Below are positions 10,828 to 18,124 of a DNA stretch of 50,507 nucleotides, one piece after another. Position 1 is the first letter of the stretch. Each line of letters starts with the position of its first letter. The DNA is taken from assembly GCF_000502875.1 (NCBI RefSeq), contig NZ_AYWX01000022.1, forward strand, positions 1 to 50,507. The letters are read 5' to 3'. Source of the DNA: Mesorhizobium sp. L2C084A000. Lineage in GTDB: Bacteria > Pseudomonadota > Alphaproteobacteria > Rhizobiales > Rhizobiaceae. Below the pieces are notes generated by a model. That model ran no database searches. It was not told where the DNA came from and saw only the letters and a program-made list of their open reading frames with translations. The position numbers and the translations under genes were made by a program.

Positions 10828-11844
10828 GTGTCGAACCAAGCTGTCACCATGCCGCGCAAGACGCGAGGGCCCTGGGCCGTCGCGTTTGCGAAGCTGGCAA
10901 CGGACGGGGCTGCCATGGCGTCCCTGGCCGTGTTCCTCCTCATCGTCCTTGCCTGCCTCAGTGCGCCTCTTTATGCGAAATGGGCAGGCGTGGATCCCTT
11001 CGCCTCGACGCTCGACGCCGTCATCCAGATCGACGGTGCCGACGTTCCGGTGATGGAACAATCGACGGAAGGGCTGGGGCTTGGCTACACACCGCTCGGC
11101 CCGACCTGGCGGCTGGGCAATTATTTCCTCGGCGCCGACAGCCAGGGCCGCGATGTCATGGCCAGGATGCTCTATGGCGGGCTGAGCTCGTTGTTGATCT
11201 CCGGAGCAGCCACTATCTTCACCCTGATCCTGGGCACGGCGGCGGGATTGATCGCCGGCTATTTCGGCGGCGTCACCGACACGGTGCTGTCGCGCTTCCT
11301 CGACATACTGTGGGCGTTCCCGATCTATCTGCTGGCGATTTCGCTCTCCATCGTCACCATCGCGCATGGTATCACGATCGGTCCGATCCAGATCGAGTCC
11401 GGCAGTCTGTGGCTGCCTGTCATCATCATCGGCATCGTCTACGTGCCCTATGTGGCCCGCCCAATCCGCGGGCAGGTTCTGGCACTGCGTAAAAGCGAGT
11501 TCGTGCTGGCCGCGATCAATCTGGGCGTGCCGGGGTGGCGCATCCTGTGGCGCGACATCCTGCCCAACGTCACCACCACGCTCATCGTCTTCGTGCCGCT
11601 GATGATGGCGCTAAACATGCTTACGGAATCGGCCCTTTCCTTCCTTTCGATCGGCGTGCAGCCACCCGCAGCGAGCTGGGGCACCATCATCCAGGACGGA
11701 CAGGCGCTGCTTTACACCAGGCCATTGGTGGCGCTGGTGCCGGGGCTGGCGATCGCGGTTTCCGTCATGGCGCTCAATGTCTTTGGCGACGGCCTGCGCG
11801 ACGCGCTTGATCCGCGCTCCAAGGTTCGGCTGGGGCGCGACTGA
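10828..11844 (+). CDS. Peptide ABC transporter permease, DppC type
   Basis: A 338-residue inner-membrane permease with about six hydrophobic helices. It has the DppC/OppC landmark LGADSQGRDVMARMLYG in its large periplasmic loop and an EAA-type coupling loop around NLGVPGWRILWRDILPN, which contacts the ATPases. The start is GTG at 10828 with GGAGAGG eight bases upstream. It follows the binding-protein gene by 39 bases and overlaps the next permease by one base (TGATG). The order here is C-type before B-type, the reverse of the common dppBC order. Confidence 0.93.
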   Translation: MSNQAVTMPRKTRGPWAVAFAKLATDGAAMASLAVFLLIVLACLSAPLYAKWAGVDPFASTLDAVIQIDGADVPVMEQSTEGLGLGYTPLGPTWRLGNYFLGADSQGRDVMARMLYGGLSSLLISGAATIFTLILGTAAGLIAGYFGGVTDTVLSRFLDILWAFPIYLLAISLSIVTIAHGITIGPIQIESGSLWLPVIIIGIVYVPYVARPIRGQVLALRKSEFVLAAINLGVPGWRILWRDILPNVTTTLIVFVPLMMALNMLTESALSFLSIGVQPPAASWGTIIQDGQALLYTRPLVALVPGLAIAVSVMALNVFGDGLRDALDPRSKVRLGRD

Positions 11845-12815
11845 TGATCTACGCCATCCTGCGCCGTTTCGGCCAGATGCTGTTCGTGATGTTCGGCATC
11901 TCGGTCATCGTCTTCCTGATTTTCTTCGCAACGCCGGGCGCCGACCCGGCGGCGCGGATCGCCGGCCGCAATGCATCGCCCGAAGTGCTGGAGGCGGTAC
12001 GCCACAGCTTCGGCTTCGACCGGCCGCTCTACGTGCAATATGTGACGATGATGGAGAAGATCTTCGTCACAGGCGACTTGACCTCCTTCGTCAATCGTGG
12101 CTGGAAAGTGGTGCCGGCGGTGATGGATTCGATCCCGGTCACGCTCTCGCTGGTGTTCGGAGCAGCGATCCTGTGGGTGGTCGTCTCCATCATCATCGGC
12201 ATCGCCGCCGCCGCCACGCGCGGCAGCTGGCTGGACAAGCTGCTGATGGCGCTAGGGCTGCTCGGTATTTCGATGCCGGTGTACTGGCTGGGCGAAGTGA
12301 TGAACCTGATCACCCAGAGCCGCTACCACGACAGCTGGGCGTTCTCCTGGGTGCCACCGCTCGGCTACAAGAATTTCTCCGACGATCCGAAGGGCTGGTT
12401 TCTGACCCTGGTCATTCCCTGGATCACACTGTCCATTCTCTATATCGGCATTTACGGGCGCGTGCTGCGCGCGGCAATCATCGAATCGCTGCAGGAAGAC
12501 TATATCCGCACGGCCCGGGCCAAGGGGCTGTCGGAAACCCGCATCCTGCTGCGCCATGCCTTGCGCACGTCGCTCATCGCCTTCGTCACTCTGTTCGGCC
12601 TGGATTTCGGCGCGCTGGTGGGAGGCTCGGCCTTGCTGACAGAGGTGGTGTTCGGGCTGCACGGCATCGGCAAGCTCACTTATGACGCTCTGCAGAATCT
12701 CGATCTGCCGATGATCATGGCGACGGTGATGTATGCGTCCATGTTCGTGGTTATCGCCAATGCGGTCGTAGATTTCGTCTACATCCTTCTCGATCCGCGC
12801 CTGAGGACATCATGA
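11844..12815 (+). CDS. Peptide ABC transporter permease, DppB type
   Basis: A 323-residue inner-membrane permease. The N-terminus RRFGQMLFVMFGISVIVFL and the following ATPGADPAARIAG and FGFDRPLYVQY segments are those of DppB/OppB proteins. The EAA loop reads ESLQEDYIRTARAKGLSETRILLRHALR. Its start codon shares a base with the stop of the C-type permease, and its own stop overlaps the next gene by four bases (ATGA), so translation of these genes is probably coupled. It forms the heterodimeric channel with the preceding gene product. Confidence 0.94.
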   Translation: MIYAILRRFGQMLFVMFGISVIVFLIFFATPGADPAARIAGRNASPEVLEAVRHSFGFDRPLYVQYVTMMEKIFVTGDLTSFVNRGWKVVPAVMDSIPVTLSLVFGAAILWVVVSIIIGIAAAATRGSWLDKLLMALGLLGISMPVYWLGEVMNLITQSRYHDSWAFSWVPPLGYKNFSDDPKGWFLTLVIPWITLSILYIGIYGRVLRAAIIESLQEDYIRTARAKGLSETRILLRHALRTSLIAFVTLFGLDFGALVGGSALLTEVVFGLHGIGKLTYDALQNLDLPMIMATVMYASMFVVIANAVVDFVYILLDPRLRTS

Positions 12816-13771
12816 TACTGTCGGTGCGCGACCTCAGAGTTTCCTTCCGCACAAATGATGGCCTGGTGCGGGCCATCGATGGCGTTTCCTTCGACCTCGA
12901 GGAGAGCGAGATCCTCGGTGTCGTCGGTGAGTCCGGTTCCGGCAAGACCGTGTCGCTGCTGGCCGTCATGGGTCTCATCACCGATCCCAACGCCACCATC
13001 GAAGGGTCGATCCGCTACAAGGGCCGCGAACTCGTGGGACTGCCCGCACGCGAACTCAGGCGGCTGCGCGGCAACGAGATCGCGATGATCTTCCAGGATC
13101 CGATGACCGCATTGACGCCTGTCTACACGATCGGCTGGCAGATCGCCGAACAGATCCGCGCGCATCGCAACATCAGCAAGTCCAAGGCGATGGAGCGCGT
13201 CGAGGAACTGCTGGCCGAGGTGAATTTTCCGAACCCGCACGAGGCGATGTCGCGCTACCCGCACCAACTGTCCGGAGGCATGCGTCAACGGGCGGTGATC
13301 GCAATGGCTTTGTCCTGCAATCCGGCGCTGCTGGTGGCTGACGAACCGACCACGGCGCTCGACGTCACCGTACAGGCCGGTATTCTCGATCTGGTGCGCA
13401 AGCTGCGCGCGACGCACAAGTCGGCGGTCGTCTTCATCACGCATGACATGGGCGTGGTCTCCGAACTCGCCGACCGGGTCATGGTCATGTATGCCGGCCG
13501 CGTGGTGGAGCGCGGCAGTCGCGCGGAGCTGTTTTCCGATCCGCGACACCCCTATACGCGCGCGCTGCTGGGTTCGATCCCGCCGCTGACCGGCGAAAAA
13601 CCACGGCGCCTGCCGGCCATTCCCGGTTCGCCGCCATCATTGCTGCGACTGCCGCAGGGCTGTGCGTTCGGTCCGCGGTGTCCAGTTCACTACGAACCCT
13701 GCGAGGCCGGCAAGCCCGATCTCGGGAGCGGCACCCATGCCGCGGCATGCTTCAGGGTGGCACAGGCATGA
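12812..13771 (+). CDS. Peptide ABC transporter ATP-binding protein, DppD type
   Basis: A 319-residue ATPase that powers the peptide importer. It has the Walker A GESGSGKT at residues 39-46, signature LSGGMRQR at 153-160 and Walker B with Asp177-Glu178. The C-terminal oligopeptide/dipeptide extension, with LPAIPGSPPS and a Cys-rich CAFGPRCP...C...C tail, is typical of DppD/OppD and can carry an iron-sulfur or metal site in relatives. The start overlaps the DppB stop by ATGA, and the stop overlaps the next start in the same way. Confidence 0.95.
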   Translation: MILSVRDLRVSFRTNDGLVRAIDGVSFDLEESEILGVVGESGSGKTVSLLAVMGLITDPNATIEGSIRYKGRELVGLPARELRRLRGNEIAMIFQDPMTALTPVYTIGWQIAEQIRAHRNISKSKAMERVEELLAEVNFPNPHEAMSRYPHQLSGGMRQRAVIAMALSCNPALLVADEPTTALDVTVQAGILDLVRKLRATHKSAVVFITHDMGVVSELADRVMVMYAGRVVERGSRAELFSDPRHPYTRALLGSIPPLTGEKPRRLPAIPGSPPSLLRLPQGCAFGPRCPVHYEPCEAGKPDLGSGTHAAACFRVAQA

Positions 13772-14766
13772 GCGGACCGATGATCGACAAGAACCGCCCA
13801 ATCCTCGAGACGCGTTCGCTGGGCAGGCGCTTTTCCATCGGCAGCCGCTTTTCTGCCGAGGGCAAGCGAACCGTCCATGCGGTCGACAATGTTTCCCTGA
13901 CCGTGTGGCGCGGCGAGACGGTTGGGCTGGTCGGCGAATCCGGATGCGGCAAGTCCACGCTGGCGCGCTGTCTGGTGAGGCTCTACGACATATCGGACGG
14001 CGAGCTTCTGTTCGAAGGCAACGACATCACCTCGAAGTCGCTGTCTGAACTCAGGCCGCTGCGGCGGCGCCTGCAAATGGTTTTCCAGGATCCGTCGGCA
14101 TCGCTCAATCCGCGCCGGCGCGTCGGCGACCTGGTGGCCGAGCCGCTGCGCATCCATGGCAGGCTCTCGTCGAGCGAGATCACCAAACGCGTGGCGGAAC
14201 TGTTCGACCTTGTCGGCTTGCTGCCGGATCACGTCATGCGGTTTCCGCACGAATTTTCCGGCGGACAACGCCAGCGCGTCGGCATCGCGCGGGCTATTGC
14301 ATTGAATCCGGACCTTGTGGTCCTGGACGAACCCGTCTCTGCGCTCGACGTGTCGGTGCAGGCGCAAATCGTCAACCTGCTCGCCGATCTGCAGGAGAAG
14401 CTCAACCTCACTTACATCTTCATCGCCCACGACCTGTCTGTGGTACGTCAGGTTTCAACCCGCATCGCGGTCATGTATCTCGGCTCGATCGTCGAAGAAG
14501 GGCCGGCGGAAGAAGTGTTTGCAGCACCAGCCCATCCCTATAGCCAGGCGCTGATCTCGGCGGTTCCCGTCGTGGAGACGACGCCCGGTGGGACGCGCAA
14601 GCGCATCATCCTCACCGGCGACGTACCGAGCCCGCTGAACCCTCCAACCGGCTGCCGTTTCCATCCCCGATGCCCGATCGCGGCGGAGCGCTGCCGTTCG
14701 GAGCGGCCGCAGTTACGGGAATACCGGCCCGGTCGCAAAGTCGCCTGCCACTTCCCCACGATGTAG
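13768..14766 (+). CDS. Peptide ABC transporter ATP-binding protein, DppF type
   Basis: A 332-residue ATPase, partner of the preceding DppD-type subunit. It shows Walker A (GESGCGKS), signature FSGGQRQR, Walker B followed by DEPVSALDVSVQ, and the C-terminal oligopeptide-transporter extension with NPPTGCRFHPRCP. The ATG at 13768 overlaps the previous stop (ATGA); the open frame begins 30 codons earlier, inside the neighbour, without family homology. It is the last gene of the seven-gene operon. No convincing terminator was seen in the 138 bases that follow. Confidence 0.95.
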   Translation: MSGPMIDKNRPILETRSLGRRFSIGSRFSAEGKRTVHAVDNVSLTVWRGETVGLVGESGCGKSTLARCLVRLYDISDGELLFEGNDITSKSLSELRPLRRRLQMVFQDPSASLNPRRRVGDLVAEPLRIHGRLSSSEITKRVAELFDLVGLLPDHVMRFPHEFSGGQRQRVGIARAIALNPDLVVLDEPVSALDVSVQAQIVNLLADLQEKLNLTYIFIAHDLSVVRQVSTRIAVMYLGSIVEEGPAEEVFAAPAHPYSQALISAVPVVETTPGGTRKRIILTGDVPSPLNPPTGCRFHPRCPIAAERCRSERPQLREYRPGRKVACHFPTM

Positions 14767-14904
14767 GCGACACTCACCACCGCACGGGTGATCGCCTTCG
14801 CCTGACAGATTTCTAAAAAATTCCATTTTTGCCTGGAACCAACCGGCTATTGGCGCGTTTGGTGGGGTTCGATCGAGCGCATTGCGGTCGACCGGGAGGA
14901 AACG

Positions 14905-15207
14905 ATGGATCAATTGCATTTCTTTTCGCCCGTGCGGATTTCGCGCGGGCAGGGACACCCTTTGGAAGAAATCGATAGTGTTGCCGAAGCCATGATGTTC
15001 TTGCGGAAATGGCCGACGGGACGGCGCGGTCCGGTTTATCAGTGCGCGCTGAATTGTTGCTCGGCCGCCTTGTCGGGCCAGATGTCGGCCGAGGAAGCAA
15101 GGAAAGCGTTCACCGGCTTTGCCCGCATCACGCGTCTTCTCGATGACGACATGGCGTTGCCGGTGCCCGGCGAAAGCAAGGCAAGCATACACGCGTTGCG
15201 GCGATAG
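14905..15207 (+). CDS. DUF982 family protein
   Basis: A 100-residue cytoplasmic protein resembling the DUF982 family, which is common in multiple copies in rhizobia and has no known function. Matching features are the opening FFSPVRI, a mid-protein VAEAMMFLRKWPTGRRGPVYQCAL and the C-terminal AEEARKAFTGFARITRLL helix. GGGAGGAAACG lies just before the ATG and gives a good ribosome site. The gene stands alone between the peptide operon and the convergent DUF1194 gene. Confidence 0.85.
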   Translation: MDQLHFFSPVRISRGQGHPLEEIDSVAEAMMFLRKWPTGRRGPVYQCALNCCSAALSGQMSAEEARKAFTGFARITRLLDDDMALPVPGESKASIHALRR

Positions 15208-15314
15208 GCTGTTGTCCTGACGGTCCCCACAAGGTCCCGCGCTGCAGCGGGCCGGGCTCTCGTTGTGCAATGCGCTCGGATGGCGCGTCGAAAGTTCGTC
15301 CTGTATGGCACACT

Positions 15315-16130
15315 TCACAGCGGACGGTCGTCGATCATGCTTACTTCAGTCACGAGCTTGCGGCGAAGCGCCATCGTGTAGTCGTCTGGCCCCTTCGGCG
15401 TCATGACGAAGGCCTGGGAACCGCCAATGACCGATTCTGCAAAATAGGATGCCAGAGGTTCGTCGGGACTCTCATCCTCCGTCGGGATGGCGATGGCATT
15501 GATCGTATATCCCTTGGCTATGGCGTTCGACCTGCTCGGTTGGACGGGAAGCCCGTCGTTGTTCTCGCCGTTGGAGGAGATATCGATGACTTTCTTGGCT
15601 GCCTTTCCCGGAAACTGGTCGAGCAGGAGACTGCCGATGTCGATAGCCGAGGAAACGGATGTTCCGCCTCGCCCTCTGCGGATGAAGCCGGTATCGCCTT
15701 TCCTGCTGATCACCGCAGCCGCCGCTTTGGCATCTTCCAGTCCGCAGATGCTTGTCCACGGCAGCACGATGCGCGCGTGTCCGGGGCTCGACCATTCAAA
15801 GTAGGCAATGCCGATGCAGCCAACGTAATTCCGGCTGATGGCGGCGATGATCTCTGGCGAGGTGAGTGCCGCGGCATGTCCCTCGCGTTGCATATCGGCG
15901 ATCTTTGGATCGATTGACGACGAGAAATCGACCGCGAACACGATAGCGACGTCAACGTTCGCGGCATGGGCAGAGATCGCCCAAAACATCGAAGCTGCGA
16001 CTATTCCTGTCACTCTCGAGATTGAACTGACCGGCGTCAGAATGCCCCAACCTTTCGTCCGTACCCGTTCACGAAAGGATAGGGGGCCGGCGTCCTGATG
16101 ATATACACTGCCAAACATGTCATTCTCCAT
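15315..16130 (-). CDS. DUF1194 secreted von Willebrand factor A-like protein
   Basis: About 271 residues, matching DUF1194, a VWA-fold family found mainly in Rhizobiales. A hydrophobic export segment (VTGIVAASMFWAISAHA) is preceded by a longer than usual basic N-terminus. The mature domain begins VDVAIVFAVDFSSSID, where DFSSS is the metal-ion-dependent adhesion motif, and GRGGTSVSSAIDIG supplies the conserved Thr. Such proteins bind other proteins through a divalent metal; the partner here is unknown. Start choice is uncertain: the ATG at 16130 is used, a TTG at 16151 and an ATG at 16118 are alternatives. It is 30 bases downstream of the membrane-protein gene on the same strand and may belong to that operon. 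Confidence 0.85.
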   Translation of the reverse strand: MENDMFGSVYHQDAGPLSFRERVRTKGWGILTPVSSISRVTGIVAASMFWAISAHAANVDVAIVFAVDFSSSIDPKIADMQREGHAAALTSPEIIAAISRNYVGCIGIAYFEWSSPGHARIVLPWTSICGLEDAKAAAAVISRKGDTGFIRRGRGGTSVSSAIDIGSLLLDQFPGKAAKKVIDISSNGENNDGLPVQPSRSNAIAKGYTINAIAIPTEDESPDEPLASYFAESVIGGSQAFVMTPKGPDDYTMALRRKLVTEVSMIDDRPL

Positions 16131-16160
16131 CTCGACATCCGGTCGTTTCAAAAAGCGAGC

Positions 16161-16862
16161 TCAACATGTGGAAATTTGGCGGGGCGCCTTGGCACCCACC
16201 CCGAACAGCAGCAGATCGGCCTTGGTCCACAAAAGATAACAGCCGAGCAAGGTCAGTGGCATGGCGAGTGCCGCGAAGGACCCGCCCGACCAGACCTCCG
16301 GCAGAGCTCGGCCGAGGGCGACGGTCGTCGCCAGCATTGCCGGCAACCGGCTGGCGAGCACCGCACTGCGGAACGGATCGGGCCAAGCGGCCGGCCACAT
16401 CGGAATTGGCGTGCCGGGCCTGTGGAAGGTGCTGCCGAATTTGCCCAGGGCATGGAGCAGGCCAGAGGTCGCCGCAAGCAATGGATCGCCGAGCAGCAAC
16501 AGGGCAATACCGAGTCCGATCGCACCCAGACCCGACAGGAAGTCGCCCAGACGGTTGAGGGTGGGATCGGGAGCATCCGGCCTTGCCCAGGCCCGGTGAT
16601 AGGCCTCGCCGCCCCAGAAGAAGACCAGGGTGGTCAAGGTCAGCGCAACAGTGCCATGGCTGCCGGCGAAATATTCGATCACCGCCATGGTGACGCTGCT
16701 TCCCTCATGCAAGCCGACCGGCGCGGTAGCAATCTGGATCGCGAGACCGACAATGAGGCCGAGCGCGTTACCGCTGTTGTAATAGCCGCCCGGTCCCTTC
16801 ATGCGGGCGCGAAGCGCCGAAACCAAATGTGCGATAGGAAGAAGGATCGTCCGCGCGTCCAT
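16161..16862 (-). CDS. Unrecognised multi-pass membrane protein
   Basis: A 233-residue protein I do not recognise. It has about five hydrophobic segments (for example ALGLIVGLAIQIATAPVGL, TVALTLTTLVFFWGG, GLGAIGLGIALLLLG and AALAMPLTLLGCYLLW) and the soluble patches RMKGPGGYYNSGNA and YHRAWARPDAPD. The start is placed at ATG 16862, whose first base is the last base of the upstream 37-residue gene's stop codon (TGATG), with GGGGG upstream. A longer in-frame start at ATG 16991 has a perfect GGAGG six bases before it and would give 276 residues, but the extra 43 residues are Gly/Pro-rich with weak third-position GC. Neighbours are an EamA transporter gene and a DUF1194 gene. No function is proposed. 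Confidence 0.72.
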   Translation of the reverse strand: MDARTILLPIAHLVSALRARMKGPGGYYNSGNALGLIVGLAIQIATAPVGLHEGSSVTMAVIEYFAGSHGTVALTLTTLVFFWGGEAYHRAWARPDAPDPTLNRLGDFLSGLGAIGLGIALLLLGDPLLAATSGLLHALGKFGSTFHRPGTPIPMWPAAWPDPFRSAVLASRLPAMLATTVALGRALPEVWSGGSFAALAMPLTLLGCYLLWTKADLLLFGVGAKAPRQISTC

Positions 16863-16975
16863 CACTGCGCCCCCACGACAAGTCCTGCCGCCATCGGCAA
16901 GGCCACCGCCGCCTGGCTGATCGACGCCACTGGCCCCGTGTCGGGCGGCAGCCGGGGCCGGAATAGGTTTCGCAT
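16862..16975 (-). CDS. Small 37-residue membrane peptide, TGATG-coupled on both sides
   Basis: A small open frame beginning MRNLFRPRLPP and ending in one hydrophobic helix (ISQAAVALPMAAGLVVGAQ). Its ATG (16975-16973) shares a base with the TGA of the upstream EamA gene, and its own TGA (16864-16862) shares a base with the ATG of the downstream membrane protein, so all three may be translated by termination-reinitiation. By eye about 30 of 36 codons end in G or C, against about 24 of 42 in the competing longer frame through the same bases. The basic N-terminus followed by one helix predicts an inner-membrane peptide with its N-terminus in the cytoplasm. No homology is known to me; the evidence is architecture and codon bias only. 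Confidence 0.55.
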   Translation of the reverse strand: MRNLFRPRLPPDTGPVASISQAAVALPMAAGLVVGAQ

Positions 16976-17973
16976 CACCGGCAAGGGTCATCACATTCCT
17001 CCACTGGACCTGAATTGTTGGGGTGACGATCGCCTGCCCAATTTGCGGCGGCAGCTGCAAAGGCAGGGGCCCCGTCGGAGGGTTGAACCGAAGCGGTTCG
17101 CAAGGACGTGCGTGCCTGCGGCGCTCGGTTCGACAGTGCCACGGACAGGATCGCACCCAGAATGATGGCGGCACCCAATGCGCTCGCGGACGAGCTCCGC
17201 TCGCCGAGAAAGATCGCCGCGCCCAGCGCCCCGAAAACGCTTTCTGCGCTGACGATCACGGCGGCGTGGCTGGCCGGCGTAAAGCGGAGGGCAACCGTCT
17301 GTATGCCGAAGGCAATCGCAGTGGAGAACACGCCGAGGATCGCCAGTTCCGGGCCGGCTGCGAATGCGGCGGCCAACGACAGATTGCCTTGCATTGCGCC
17401 GAGCGGCAGGGCGAAGGCTGCGGCGCCGAAGAACTGTGTCGCGGCTGCGGTGAACGGCCGCGCATGCACCTGCATGTGCCGGCCCAGCTCGACTGCCCAG
17501 AGCGCATAGCAGGCAGCCGAGAGGACAGCGGTGAGATCGCCACTGCTGAACCCGGCAATCCCATCCGACAACAGCAGTGCGCCAACAACGGTCAGCCCGG
17601 CGGCGACCGTGAGACTCGCTGTCGGACGCTCGCCTGCGAGAAACCAGGCGGCTAGCGGTGTCATTACCGTTGCCGTGCTGACCAGGAAGCTGGCATTGGT
17701 GACGGAGGCACTGATATAGCAAAGCTGCTGGAGCGTGATGGAGATGGCAAACAGCGCGCCCACCTTGGCCAAGCTGGAAAAATAGTCCGGCCCGAGCGAA
17801 AGCCGCCTCTCCATCAAGACAAAGGGCAGCACAAGCAGCCCGCCGATCAGGCAGCGCAGACCCACCGCACTCAGCGCGTCGAGATGCACAAGCACCATCT
17901 TTTGCGAGACATTGCCGAAGCCCCACAAAGCGGCTGCGAATAGCAGCAGCAAATTGGCTCTTGTCCTGGACAC
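16975..17973 (-). CDS. EamA/DMT superfamily transporter
   Basis: A 332-residue inner-membrane protein with about ten hydrophobic helices in two EamA repeats; the first contains LLLLFAAALWGFGNVSQKM and the second ends in the usual FLGERSSSASALGAAIILGAILSV region. These carriers export or import small metabolites such as amino acids or nucleosides. The start is taken as GTG at 17973, with GAGGGGG about five bases upstream; a GTG at 18012 lacks a ribosome site. Its stop overlaps the start of the 37-residue membrane peptide gene by one base. The C-terminal tail (about 40 residues) is longer and more Ala/Pro-rich than usual. Confidence 0.88.
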   Translation of the reverse strand: MSRTRANLLLLFAAALWGFGNVSQKMVLVHLDALSAVGLRCLIGGLLVLPFVLMERRLSLGPDYFSSLAKVGALFAISITLQQLCYISASVTNASFLVSTATVMTPLAAWFLAGERPTASLTVAAGLTVVGALLLSDGIAGFSSGDLTAVLSAACYALWAVELGRHMQVHARPFTAAATQFFGAAAFALPLGAMQGNLSLAAAFAAGPELAILGVFSTAIAFGIQTVALRFTPASHAAVIVSAESVFGALGAAIFLGERSSSASALGAAIILGAILSVALSNRAPQARTSLRTASVQPSDGAPAFAAAAANWAGDRHPNNSGPVEECDDPCR

Positions 17974-18124
17974 GCGTCCCCCTCGAACCAAGCCTTTCGT
18001 TGACTTGGTCACTTTAATTTAGCAAAGCCTAAACAGCCTGCCGTTACGGCAGCGCTTGAGCGCGAAGGCCGACTGTTGCGAAGCGTTAGTTTTGAGTTAG
18101 GATTTCGTCAGGCTGGGATAGCAA

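Noticed and set aside
16863..16991. Longer start for the 233-residue membrane protein at ATG 16991, with a perfect GGAGG six bases upstream
   Set aside because: The 43 extra residues are Gly/Pro-rich with about 57 percent GC-ending codons, whereas the TGATG-coupled small frame in the same bases reaches about 83 percent. It remains the main alternative, since the ribosome site is strong and may instead serve translation near the transporter's end.
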